DNA from: Marivita sp965656765
Lineage (GTDB): Bacteria > Pseudomonadota > Alphaproteobacteria > Rhodobacterales > Rhodobacteraceae
Length of the DNA stretch: 64,000 nucleotides
Reading direction: 5' to 3'
Assembly: GCF_965656765.1 (NCBI RefSeq)
Contig: NZ_CBFHLV010000010.1
Location: 1 to 64,000 of the forward strand
Positions 43,071 through 51,276 of the stretch are shown here, piece by piece. Each line of letters opens with the position of its first letter. Within the stretch, counting starts at the first letter, position 1. The notes beneath the pieces were generated by a model. It was given only the letters and a program-made list of their open reading frames with translations, made no database searches and had not been told where the DNA came from. The translations under genes were made by a program, and so were the position numbers.

Positions 43071-44285
43071 TTACCCCGTCAATGCAGCATTCAACCGTTC
43101 ATCGAGCTTTTCAAGAAAGCCCATTGTTGTCAGCCAGCTTTGCTCGGGTCCGACCAGCAAAGCAAGATCTTTGGTCATGAACCCGGCCTCGACGGTTTCC
43201 ACCACAACCCGTTCCAACGTTTCAGCAAAGGCGCGTAGGCTAATATTCTCGTCCAGCTTTGCCCAGTGCTTGAGGGCGCCAGTCCAAGCGTAGATCGACG
43301 CTATGGAGTTGGTGGAGGTTTCCTCGCCCGCCTGATGTTGGCGGTAGTGACGTGTGACCGTGCCATGAGCCGCTTCAGCTTCAACGATCTTGCCGTCGGG
43401 GGTCATCAAAACCGAGGACATCATGCCCAGCGACCCAAAGCCTTGCGCCACAGTGTCGGACTGCACATCGCCATCATAGTTCTTGCACGCCCAGACAAAG
43501 CCACCAGACCATTTGAGCGCCGAGGCAACCATGTCGTCGATCAGGCGGTGCTGGTATTCGATGCCCTTTGCTTCGAACGCGTCGCGGAATTCGGTGTCAT
43601 AGATGTGTTGGAAGATCTCCATGAACCGACCGTCATACTGTTTGAGAATCGTGATCTTGGTCGACAGGTACACCGGCCAACCGATGTTAAGACCATAGTT
43701 GAACGACGCCCGCGCAAAATCGGTGATAGAATCGTCAAGGTTATACATCCCCATGAACACACCCGACGATGGTGCGTCATAGACTTCGCGCTCGATAACC
43801 TCGCCATCTTCGCCCACGAATTTCATCGACAGCTTGCCCGCGCCGGGAAATTTGAAATCAGTCGCTTTGTACTGATCGCCGAACGCGTGACGGCCAACGA
43901 CGATGGGCTGAGTCCACCCTGGCACAAGTCGTGGTACGTTGCGGCAGATGATTGGCTGGCGAAAGATCACACCACCAAGGATGTTGCGGATTGTGCCATT
44001 CGGGCTGCGCCACATCTTCTTGAGGCCGAACTCCTCAACCCGGCCTTCATCGGGGGTGATGGTTGCGCATTTGACGGCCACGCCGATCTCTTTGGTCTTC
44101 TCGGCAGCGTCGATCGTGATCTGGTCTTCGGTACGATCGCGTTCTTCGATGCCCAGATCGTAGTACAGCAGGTCGATATCAAGATAAGGCAGGACTAATT
44201 TCTTCTTGATGAAATCCCAGATGATCCGGGTCATTTCATCTCCGTCCATTTCAACAATTGGGTTATCAACTTTGATCTTCGACAT
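43071..44285 (-). CDS. icd: NADP-dependent isocitrate dehydrogenase
   Basis: Converts isocitrate to 2-oxoglutarate and CO2 in the TCA cycle with NADP+. The 404-aa protein resembles the eukaryote-like homodimeric type found in alphaproteobacteria, with MKFVGEDGE, the substrate loop WRSPNGTIRNILGG and the metal/cofactor region YDGDVQSD and AAHGTVTRHYRQHQAG. It ends AALTG. Length is normal. The TPM gene begins right after its stop and the Bcr/CflA pump gene lies upstream on the same strand by 25 bp, though their joint transcription has no obvious logic. Confidence 0.96.
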   Translation of the reverse strand: MSKIKVDNPIVEMDGDEMTRIIWDFIKKKLVLPYLDIDLLYYDLGIEERDRTEDQITIDAAEKTKEIGVAVKCATITPDEGRVEEFGLKKMWRSPNGTIRNILGGVIFRQPIICRNVPRLVPGWTQPIVVGRHAFGDQYKATDFKFPGAGKLSMKFVGEDGEVIEREVYDAPSSGVFMGMYNLDDSITDFARASFNYGLNIGWPVYLSTKITILKQYDGRFMEIFQHIYDTEFRDAFEAKGIEYQHRLIDDMVASALKWSGGFVWACKNYDGDVQSDTVAQGFGSLGMMSSVLMTPDGKIVEAEAAHGTVTRHYRQHQAGEETSTNSIASIYAWTGALKHWAKLDENISLRAFAETLERVVVETVEAGFMTKDLALLVGPEQSWLTTMGFLEKLDERLNAALTG

Positions 44286-44310
44286 TGGAGGTTCCCTTTC
44301 CGTTGTCGGT

Positions 44311-45543
44311 TTAGTTCATCGGCGCAGGTGACAGCTGTGCATCCGCTTGCATCATCAGACGCATGAGCCACAACGCAACCAAAGCTTCGAGAAAGATGGC
44401 AATTGCGAGCGGAATTGGCGTTCCATCAAACAAAAGGCCTACGGGAATGGCAAGTGTCACGCCAACAACCGTCGCGACAGAACCAATCACGCTGGCCGCC
44501 ATCCCCGCGATGTGGCCCATCGGTTCCTGCGCGATGGCCGCCAGATTGCCCAGCGTCATGCCCGCCTGAAAGAAGACCGAGATTTGCCAGATAATGAAAC
44601 ACGCAAAGAACAGATCATTTGAGATATGGCCAGCCGCCGCAGCATAACCCGAAAGGATCAGCAGGGCGGACAGCCCGACCTGTGCGATCAACATGGCCCG
44701 GACAAGGAACATCATGCCCAAACGCATCACAAGGCTGGCATTCAGAAAACCGGAACTGCCTGCGACCACCGCCACGGCCCCGAACCAAAGCGCAAAGGTG
44801 TCCGCGCGTCCGAAGGTGATGTCAAAGATCTGCTGCACGCTCGACAGCATGGAGAACAGCATCGCAAAGCACAGCGCTTGCACCGCAATCGAAAGCCGCA
44901 CGACCGGGTGTACGAACATCTCGACCACAGCGCTGCGCAGGGCGTAAAACCGGAATGGGCGGCGGCGGTCGGACGGCAGTGTTTCGGGAAGACGAAATCC
45001 AAGCCACAACGCTGAAATGATCGAAAAGCCCATGAAGCCGTAAAACACCGCGCGCCAGCTATAGGCATCGATGACGAACGACCCTAACAGCGGTGCAATC
45101 GCTGGGACCAATGTGAAAATGATCATGATAAATGATACGATTTGCGCCATGCCCCGACCCATATAAAGGTCACGCACAACCGCCATCGCCACCACGCGAG
45201 GGCCAGCGGCACCCAGCCCCTGAAACACTCTGGCAATCAGAAGAACTTCGAGCGTTTCAGCGGTTGAGGCGACATAGGCGCTGACTGTGTATAGCGCGGC
45301 CCCCCAGAGCATGACCGGCTTGCGACCAAACGTGTCGGACAGCGGTCCGGTAAAGAACGTCCCCAACCCCATACCCAGGACGAACATGGTGAGGATGAGC
45401 TGTGCCTGATTGAGGTTCTCGGGGGTCAATTCTTCGCCGATCTGCGGCAGTGCCGGCAGCATCGCATCGATGGACAGAGCCACGGTCGCTGCCAGCATCG
45501 CCATCAAGGCAATGAATTCGGTGCGCGGCATGGCGTTTGGCAT
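44311..45543 (-). CDS. Bcr/CflA-family multidrug efflux transporter (MFS)
   Basis: The 410-aa protein has twelve membrane segments of the major facilitator fold and the DHA1 12-TMS pattern. The first helix has SIDAMLPALPQI, typical of the Bcr/CflA group, and the loop GPLSDTFGRKPVMLWG carries the conserved GxxxD(R/K)xGR motif A. An RVFQGLGAAGPRVVAMAVVRDLY segment is motif C-like. Substrates could include chloramphenicol-like drugs, but only the family is supported. It stands 68 bp from the next gene. Confidence 0.9.
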   Translation of the reverse strand: MPNAMPRTEFIALMAMLAATVALSIDAMLPALPQIGEELTPENLNQAQLILTMFVLGMGLGTFFTGPLSDTFGRKPVMLWGAALYTVSAYVASTAETLEVLLIARVFQGLGAAGPRVVAMAVVRDLYMGRGMAQIVSFIMIIFTLVPAIAPLLGSFVIDAYSWRAVFYGFMGFSIISALWLGFRLPETLPSDRRRPFRFYALRSAVVEMFVHPVVRLSIAVQALCFAMLFSMLSSVQQIFDITFGRADTFALWFGAVAVVAGSSGFLNASLVMRLGMMFLVRAMLIAQVGLSALLILSGYAAAAGHISNDLFFACFIIWQISVFFQAGMTLGNLAAIAQEPMGHIAGMAASVIGSVATVVGVTLAIPVGLLFDGTPIPLAIAIFLEALVALWLMRLMMQADAQLSPAPMN

Positions 45544-45611
45544 AAGACTATCCTGAGGCTATGGGGACAGCCCTAGCACCAAGTTTATTGCGGGAACAGA
45601 CCCTGCGGGCG

Positions 45612-45989
45612 TCAGGTCTTGCGTGACGCAGGTGCAGGCGGCGCATCGGCTGGATCGTCATCTGTGTTCGCACTTTCCTCGGGCGCGCCCAATCGACCTA
45701 CCAGCCATTCTGTATGCTCTTCCCGCTTGCGCATCGCGAACAGGCCAAACTGCTGAATGGCCACGGCAAAGACACCCAGACCGACAAAGATAAACACTGT
45801 GGTGCCGATTTTGCCAATCGCCGTCGCCGGAACAAGACTGCCGTAGCCGACCGTGGACAGAGTCACCACGGTGAAGAAATAGGCGTCAAGCCAAGTCCAG
45901 CCCTCGGCCCAGCGGAAAAACAAAGTGCCAGATGCGACGATCAGCACAAGAGTAAGGATCAGGCTCGCAATGCGAAATGGCGTGTTCAT
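45612..45989 (-). CDS. Two-TM potassium channel family protein
   Basis: The 125-aa protein has two membrane helices around the selectivity filter TVVTLSTVGYGSLVP, which matches the TVGYG signature of potassium channels (the usual D is S here). The C-terminus is a hydrophilic tail rich in D, A and P with no RCK domain, so no ligand gating is visible. The ATG at 45989 overlaps the DsbA-like stop by 4 nt, implying translational coupling. A longer frame upstream would be the antisense of dsbA. Channel activity is inferred from the family. Confidence 0.87.
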   Translation of the reverse strand: MNTPFRIASLILTLVLIVASGTLFFRWAEGWTWLDAYFFTVVTLSTVGYGSLVPATAIGKIGTTVFIFVGLGVFAVAIQQFGLFAMRKREEHTEWLVGRLGAPEESANTDDDPADAPPAPASRKT

Positions 45990-46630
45990 GCGTCTTGGGA
46001 AGCCCCCTGGGCGAGGTCGTCCATCACCTGAAGCCATAGGTCTGTCGGTTGCGCACCCGGGACCGCATGCTGGCTGGCAACAATAAAGGTCGGTACCGAG
46101 TTGACTCCCATGCCGCGTGCAGCGGCATCGCGGTCCACGATTTCGCGCAGGTCCTCGTCAGTCGCCAGTAGGCGGAGCACAACGCTGGCATCCATGCCGC
46201 AGGAATCCGCAATGTCGGCCAGCACATCAGCATCGCCAATGTCGCGTCCGTCCACGAAATACGCCTGAAACAATGCGTCGACGACTGGGATCTGGTGACC
46301 TTCGATTCCTGCCCAATGGATCAGGCGGTGCGCATCCAGGGTATTCGGTGTCTTTTCAATGCCTTCAAAGTTTATCTTAAGGCCCGCTTTCTCAGCATGT
46401 TCGACGATGGGTGCATAAGCTTTGACGGCACCGTCCTTGCCCCCGAACTTGGTCTCAAGGTATTCGCGTCGGTCAATGCCGCCCTTTGGCATGTCGGGGT
46501 TCAATTGAAATGGATGCCACGTGATGGTGAACGGGTGATCCGGACGCTGTTCAAGCGCGCGGTCCAGATGCGTCTTGCCGATATAGCACCACGGGCAGAT
46601 CGGGTCGGACATGATGTCGAGCTTGACCAT
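45986..46630 (-). CDS. DsbA-family oxidoreductase (FrnE-like)
   Basis: The 214-aa protein has a thioredoxin fold with CPWC (residues 12-15), the redox active site, followed by YIGKTHLDRALEQ and NPDMPKGG, and a cis-proline block (GVNSVPTFIV). There is no signal peptide, so it acts in the cytosol like FrnE, not in periplasmic disulfide formation. FrnE-type proteins act in disulfide isomerisation and stress resistance in other bacteria. Its stop overlaps the potassium channel start. Confidence 0.9.
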   Translation of the reverse strand: MVKLDIMSDPICPWCYIGKTHLDRALEQRPDHPFTITWHPFQLNPDMPKGGIDRREYLETKFGGKDGAVKAYAPIVEHAEKAGLKINFEGIEKTPNTLDAHRLIHWAGIEGHQIPVVDALFQAYFVDGRDIGDADVLADIADSCGMDASVVLRLLATDEDLREIVDRDAAARGMGVNSVPTFIVASQHAVPGAQPTDLWLQVMDDLAQGASQDA

Positions 46631-46696
46631 GTGTCTTTCCTTTATGTCATCAACTGCGGTCTATCAGATCGGCTCGCAAATGATAAGCTATGCGGA

Positions 46697-48205
46697 TCAA
46701 AGTGAGAGTTGATCGGGTAGGGCACGGCGCAACAGCTTGTTATTGGCGTTGCGCGGCAGTGATGCGATGCGGTGGAATAGCCGGGGTTGCTTGTAGCGTG
46801 CCAGATGGTCGGATGCGAATTGTGTCAGAGTGTCCGAGTCGATCTTAGCATCTGCGACGTAGTAAGCGGCAATGATGCGGGTGTCGGCTTTGATTTCGAC
46901 ATCCGTCACGCCCACATCCTGAATGTCTGGATGCTGCATCAAAGCGGCCTCAACCTCGAGAGGGCTCACGCGGAACCCGCCAGCATTCATCATGTCGTCC
47001 GCACGCCCGTGATAGAGGATGTCATTGCTATGCGTCATTTCACCCATGTCACCGGTTAGGAACCAGTCGTCCTGATAACGGGACGCGGTTTCTTCTGGTT
47101 GGTCCAGATATCCCAACATCAGGCCGGGATCGGATTTGTGGACCGCAATGATGCCCGGCATGCCTATGGGGGCTGGACCATCATCAGTTAATATCGCAAT
47201 GCGCCGCCCCGGTTGTGGCCAGCCAAGGCTTTCGGGCGCACAGTCTGGCAAATCAGGGGCGCTTGAAATGAAGGTCGAGCATTCGGACATGCCGAACGCC
47301 TCGAATACACGTCTTCCAGTGGTCGATTTCCACGCTTCGCGGATCGCAGCGGGCAGTTTTTCCCCGGCCGAAAGCCCATGGCGCAGCTTCGGCAGGTCCA
47401 ATGAGCCAGACTTTAGGATGTGTCGATACACGCCTGGTGCTGCGGCAAAAATCGTTGCTTCGTGCCGTTTGAGCAGCAATGGGATTTGCGCATGGTCCAC
47501 GCCCTGCGCAGGGATCAGGGCCGTTGCACCTTTGGTCCAAGGGTCTAGCAAGCCAGTGCCCAGCGTGTAGGTCCAGTTGAACGCACCCGCATGCATGATG
47601 CGGTCTGCTTCGGTAAGTCCGTACCAGCCCTCCATCATCATGCCGCGTGCCCAGATGGCGCGGTGGGCGTGACATACCGCTCGCGGTTTTCCGGATGTGC
47701 CAGACGTGAAGATAATATACGCCAAGCGGTCAGGATCGCCATAAGCCATCATCGCGGGCGGCAAACTGTACCAATCTGACATATCTGTCGTCGGGATCAC
47801 CGGAACGGTTGTTGGGCAAGCCGTGATGCCGTCGTGCAGAACTGCTGCGGGGTCGGTCATGTCGATCAACACCTGAACCTCGGGCCTCGAAAGTTGCGAC
47901 GACGTTGGGATAGGAATGATGCCCACGGAAATCGCGGCCAGATATGCGACTGGAAATTCGACCGTATTCCCCAGCCGCATCAACAGCCGGTCACCGGGGT
48001 TCAACCCGCTTTCCAGCAAGCCCGTTGCGCATCCGAGGATGGATTGCTTGAGCCGCGCATAGCTCCAGCGTTGAGCCCCAGTGGGCTTGACCACGGCCAG
48101 GGCGATCTTGTCGGGCAAGCGGTCAGCGGAAGCCAACACATGAGCGGCCAGATTGAAATCCTGCGGGCAGGGTGGATAGAGGGCTTTATCGAAAACAGAC
48201 GTCAT
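46697..48205 (-). CDS. AMP-binding acyl-CoA synthetase
   Basis: The 502-aa protein is an ANL-superfamily adenylating enzyme, forming an acyl- or aryl-AMP and then a CoA thioester. The P-loop is IIFTSGTSGKPRAV; FGMSE and the hinge LTGDMGEMTHSND and DDMMNAGGFRVSPLEVEAAL (A8) follow, with a catalytic lysine in NNKLLRRALP near the end. Closest in feel to benzoate-CoA ligase-type enzymes, but the substrate is unsure. ATG at 48205 (MTSVFDKALYPPCP) is preferred to a start 37 codons upstream that would run over the regulator promoter. Divergent from the XRE-cupin gene. Confidence 0.85.
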   Translation of the reverse strand: MTSVFDKALYPPCPQDFNLAAHVLASADRLPDKIALAVVKPTGAQRWSYARLKQSILGCATGLLESGLNPGDRLLMRLGNTVEFPVAYLAAISVGIIPIPTSSQLSRPEVQVLIDMTDPAAVLHDGITACPTTVPVIPTTDMSDWYSLPPAMMAYGDPDRLAYIIFTSGTSGKPRAVCHAHRAIWARGMMMEGWYGLTEADRIMHAGAFNWTYTLGTGLLDPWTKGATALIPAQGVDHAQIPLLLKRHEATIFAAAPGVYRHILKSGSLDLPKLRHGLSAGEKLPAAIREAWKSTTGRRVFEAFGMSECSTFISSAPDLPDCAPESLGWPQPGRRIAILTDDGPAPIGMPGIIAVHKSDPGLMLGYLDQPEETASRYQDDWFLTGDMGEMTHSNDILYHGRADDMMNAGGFRVSPLEVEAALMQHPDIQDVGVTDVEIKADTRIIAAYYVADAKIDSDTLTQFASDHLARYKQPRLFHRIASLPRNANNKLLRRALPDQLSL

Positions 48206-48284
48206 GGTGCAAGGCGTAGGGTGGAACGCAACGGCCCGCAAGCGTGGCTTGCGAGGGCTAGAACCCGGGGCTATAGACCTTGGC

Positions 48285-48905
48285 ATGTCTGATGATCCAA
48301 AGAACCTGATCCGCATCGCGCGCGATACTGGCCAGCACGATCAGCCAGAGCCGCTGAACCTTGGTGAACGCGTGCGTGATCTGCGTAAGGCGCACAATTG
48401 GACGCTCGAACAAGCGGCCCAACAGGCCGGTCTTGCACGGTCCACGCTATCGAAAATCGAAAACGGTCAGATGTCACCGACCTATGATGCACTTAAAAAG
48501 CTTGCCATTGGTCTGCAGATAGGTGTGCCGCAATTGTTCACGCCGCCACAGCGGGAAAAGGTGAATGGCCGAATGGTGATGACGCCCAATGGTCAGGGTC
48601 AACAACACGCCACAACCACTTATGAACACGAGCTTTTGGCCGAAACCCTAACCAAGAAACAGATGTTGCCGTACCGCGCGCGGGTGCGGGCAAGATCCGT
48701 CGATGAATTTGACGGCTGGGTCCGCCACGATGGCGAGGAGTTTCTATACGTGCTGACCGGTGTGGTACGTTTGTACACAGAGTTTTACGAGCCGATCGAT
48801 ATGCGACGTGGCGACAGTGCCTACTACGACGCGACGATGGGCCATAACGTGATTTCCGTGTCGGATGAGGACGCCAATATCCTTTGGGTCACATCGCTGA
48901 GCTAA
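48285..48905 (+). CDS. XRE-family regulator with C-terminal cupin domain
   Basis: The 206-aa protein has a helix-turn-helix (residues 27-80: LGERVRDLRKAHNWTLEQAAQQAGLARSTLSKIENGQMSPTYDAL) and a cupin fold at about 120-205 (GEEFLYVLTGVVRLYTE, DMRRGDSAYYDATMGHNVIS). Such XRE-cupin proteins commonly act as repressors whose cupin binds a small metabolite. It is divergent from the acyl-CoA synthetase with about 80 bp between starts, so it may regulate that gene; this is inference. ATG at 48285 is used because upstream residues look antisense. Confidence 0.88.
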   Translation: MSDDPKNLIRIARDTGQHDQPEPLNLGERVRDLRKAHNWTLEQAAQQAGLARSTLSKIENGQMSPTYDALKKLAIGLQIGVPQLFTPPQREKVNGRMVMTPNGQGQQHATTTYEHELLAETLTKKQMLPYRARVRARSVDEFDGWVRHDGEEFLYVLTGVVRLYTEFYEPIDMRRGDSAYYDATMGHNVISVSDEDANILWVTSLS

Positions 48906-48913
48906 GTGTCACC

Positions 48914-49030
48914 TTAAAACCAGCCTTGTACAGTGCGCGACGTCGACGAGATATCCTGACCGATCCCATCAACTGTGGCGCAGGCGCTGAGTGCGCCTGT
49001 AACCAGGATCAATAGAAGCCGAGCCCGCAT
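48914..49030 (-). CDS. Entericidin-like small lipoprotein (38 aa)
   Basis: A 38-residue minus-strand frame starts MRARLLLILVTGALSACATVD and ends SSTSRTVQGWF. The hydrophobic start, the lipobox LSAC with Cys17, and the following ATVDGIGQDI segment match EcnA/EcnB entericidin-type lipoproteins. The mature peptide would be only 22 residues, anchored to a membrane by lipid. Entericidins are linked to programmed lysis in E. coli, but many alphaproteobacterial relatives have no tested role. The gene begins 4 nt after the stop of the YejA-like gene, so it is likely co-transcribed. Confidence 0.75.
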   Translation of the reverse strand: MRARLLLILVTGALSACATVDGIGQDISSTSRTVQGWF

Positions 49031-49033
49031 AGC

Positions 49034-50851
49034 TCACTCCTCTTCCCACCACCAAACATCCGGCTGCCATCCGATCCAATCACCGTAGATCGGCAATTGT
49101 TCGGGGAACTTGAGTTCTTTCACGTGGGCGATCCGGCTGATGTTCCACTGGTAGATAGGGATGACATAGCGGCCAGAGGTCAGCACCCGGTCAAGCGCGC
49201 GGGTCGCTGCGATGAAGTCATCGCGACTGTCGGAATTCAAAATCTGGTCGATCAAATCCTCGGCTGCGGGCGAACACATGCCCATCCAGTTGCGTGTGCC
49301 TTCGGCCTTGACCCCGTCACAACCCCAATAGAGCTTTTGTTCGTTTCCGGGGCTGAGCGACAGACCACGACGGTAGTAGGTCATGTCAAAATCATAGGTG
49401 GTGGTGCGTTCTTTATACTGCGCACTGTCGATGGTGGTGATTTTGGGCGCGATGCCCATGCGTTCCAGCGACTGGGTGAACAAGTCTATGATCGCCTCGT
49501 TTTCGGAACTGCCCTGACTGAGGACAATTTCAAACGTATACGGGGTGCCATCGGGGCGGGTCATCACACCTTCTTCGATGGTGTACCCGGCCTCCTCCAT
49601 AAGCGAAATCGCCTGACGGATATTGCCCCGGTTGCGTTCTGTTCCATCGCTGACGGGCAGGGTGTAGCCGTCCAGCGCACCGGGCAACAGCGTGTCTTCG
49701 AATGGTTCCAGAAATTCGCGCACGCGGCCTGTCGCCGGACCATCCTGCATCCCCAGAACCGAGTTCGAGAAGTACGACGTGATGCGCGGTTGTTTTGAAC
49801 CCGTCATGGTTTCATTGATGAATTCAAAATTAAACGCATGCAGCATGGCGTCGCGCACGCGCCAATCGCTGAACGCATCGCGCCGGGTGTTCATCACAAA
49901 CCCGGTGATGCCAGAGGGACGTTCGTGCGGGACGACCGATTTGACCACATCACCGCTGTCAATGGCCGGGAAATCGTACTGCGTGTCCCATTTTTCCACA
50001 TTGAATTCCCGGCTCGAATTCAGCGCTCCCGCCTTGAAGGCCTCGAACATGGCGGTGCCGTCGCCGTAGAACTCCATGCGGATTTCATCAAGGTTGGCTT
50101 GGCCGCGCATGAAATTGACGTCCTCGCCCCAATAGTCAGGATCGCGTTTCAGGCTGACAAAGCGTCCGGCTTCGTAATCATCGATGACATAAGGCGCTGT
50201 CGTAATCGGCACTTCGTCGATGCCGGACGCGGCGAAATCCTTGCCGTCCCATTGGGCCTTTTTCAGGATTGGGCGCATGCCGATCAGCAGCGCCATTTCC
50301 GGATCCTGTTCGTTGAAGGTAAAGCGCACGCTGCGCGGTCCGGTCTGTTCCATCGACGCGATCTTGCCCCATGCACCGTGATAGCGCGGGTGGCCAATAG
50401 TGCCGAGGGTTTCGTAAGACCACATCACGTCTTCGACCGTCAGAGGCGTGCCGTCCGAGAACGTGGCCTCTTCGCGCAGGACGAATTCCACCCATTCGCG
50501 GTTGTCGCCCACCTCAATCGATTCGGCCAAAAGCCCGTAAAGCGTGAATGGCTCATCCCAATTACGGCCCATCAGGCTTTCATAGGCTAGAAAGCGAAGT
50601 TGCCACGGCGTGGAGCCTTTGGGGATGTGTGGGTTGAGGCTGTCAAAGCCGCCAACCTCGCCTGTAACGATGCGGCCGCCTTTGGGTGCGTCCGGGTTGG
50701 CGTAGGGAAGGGACACAAAATCCGGTGGAAGTTCGGGGGCGCCATACATAGCTATGCCGTGTTGCGGGTCTGCCGTGCCCGATTGCGCGCTAAGCGAGAG
50801 TGCCAGAGTCGCGATGCCAAGCTGGCGTTTTAGGAAAAATACCGATCTCAT
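49034..50851 (-). CDS. ABC transporter extracellular solute-binding protein, YejA-like
   Basis: The 605-aa protein has a Sec signal peptide (about residues 1-27) and the family 5 solute-binding fold, with the YejA-like start LPYANPDAPKGGRIVTGEVGGFDSLNPHI and an internal RPILKKAQWDGKDF region. YejA captures oligopeptides or microcin C for the YejBEF importer in relatives. Here no permease or ATPase gene adjoins; it is followed only by the 38-aa lipoprotein. It therefore depends on transporter parts elsewhere. The 425 bp upstream hold a small-RNA-like unit on the other strand. Confidence 0.9.
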   Translation of the reverse strand: MRSVFFLKRQLGIATLALSLSAQSGTADPQHGIAMYGAPELPPDFVSLPYANPDAPKGGRIVTGEVGGFDSLNPHIPKGSTPWQLRFLAYESLMGRNWDEPFTLYGLLAESIEVGDNREWVEFVLREEATFSDGTPLTVEDVMWSYETLGTIGHPRYHGAWGKIASMEQTGPRSVRFTFNEQDPEMALLIGMRPILKKAQWDGKDFAASGIDEVPITTAPYVIDDYEAGRFVSLKRDPDYWGEDVNFMRGQANLDEIRMEFYGDGTAMFEAFKAGALNSSREFNVEKWDTQYDFPAIDSGDVVKSVVPHERPSGITGFVMNTRRDAFSDWRVRDAMLHAFNFEFINETMTGSKQPRITSYFSNSVLGMQDGPATGRVREFLEPFEDTLLPGALDGYTLPVSDGTERNRGNIRQAISLMEEAGYTIEEGVMTRPDGTPYTFEIVLSQGSSENEAIIDLFTQSLERMGIAPKITTIDSAQYKERTTTYDFDMTYYRRGLSLSPGNEQKLYWGCDGVKAEGTRNWMGMCSPAAEDLIDQILNSDSRDDFIAATRALDRVLTSGRYVIPIYQWNISRIAHVKELKFPEQLPIYGDWIGWQPDVWWWEEE

Positions 50852-50930
50852 TTTCGCAACAATCCCTATCTGCTCTTGTTTTATTGGGTAGGACGGTAAC
50901 GGGGCTTTCGTGGCTTTTCAAACTTTTAGC

Positions 50931-50959
50931 TTGGATCACGGTGAAAGATTGCCTATAAA
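50931..50959 (+). promoter_or_regulatory. Promoter of the small RNA
   Basis: TTGGAT at 50931-50936 and TATAAA at 50954-50959 are separated by exactly 17 bp, a near-consensus sigma-70 promoter. It points to a start near 50966. No protein gene follows within 300 bp before a terminator. Confidence 0.65.
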
Positions 50960-50965
50960 GGGATC

Positions 50966-51041
50966 ACTGCTCGATAGGTTTCTTGCCTGTATGAAACCTG
51001 CCTCAATAACTTAACCCCGGCTTCGTGCCGGGGTTTTTTTT
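50966..51041 (+). ncRNA. Candidate small RNA
   Basis: Between the promoter at 50931-50959 and a strong terminator lie about 76 nt with no ORF. A 5' hairpin pairs AGGTTTC (50976-50982) with GAAACCT (50993-50999) around a 10-nt loop TTGCCTGTAT; a short linker follows; then the terminator stem CCCCGGC/GCCGGGG with eight Ts. The arrangement of a 5' hairpin with a large loop, a linker and a terminator is that of a trans-acting small RNA. An alternative is a terminated leader of bdhA, 240 bp downstream. No known family was recognised. Confidence 0.65.
51013..51041 (+). terminator. Strong intrinsic terminator without an upstream gene
   Basis: CCCCGGC (51015-51021) pairs with GCCGGGG (51027-51033), extended by AA/TT, loop TTCGT, followed by eight Ts to 51041. 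The nearest plus-strand gene end upstream is over 2 kb away (48905), so it must end a short transcript. Confidence 0.9.
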
Positions 51042-51276
51042 GGCCCGAACATTGCCGACATTGCAAACAAGATACCAATGTTTCATAGGCCTGTCGCCGT
51101 AGGATGCGCGATCATTTTACCGGTGGGACGATTGGTTTGGCACGCCGTTTGCGAGACTAAACGTTTGCGATTCGCATGCTCACCGATTCTTGTGGAACCA
51201 ATTCCCGATCTTCTTTGTATTATGCAGGCGCAGCATGTAGCGTGCTGCACAAGCAAAAAGACGAAGGAGAGCGATC

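Larger units (their letters stand above)
50852..51276. other. Intergenic stretch holding the small RNA and bdhA promoter region
   Basis: The 425-bp gap between the YejA-like gene (minus) and bdhA (plus) holds the promoter, hairpin and terminator of the small RNA described at 50931-51041. The rest, 51042-51276, shows no gene; it contains AAACGTTT and GCGATTCGC palindromes near 51160-51175 that may be binding sites for a bdhA regulator. Confidence 0.5.

Noticed and set aside
43266..44198. 310-aa open frame opposite icd
   Set aside because: Antisense shadow of icd, no family-like sequence.
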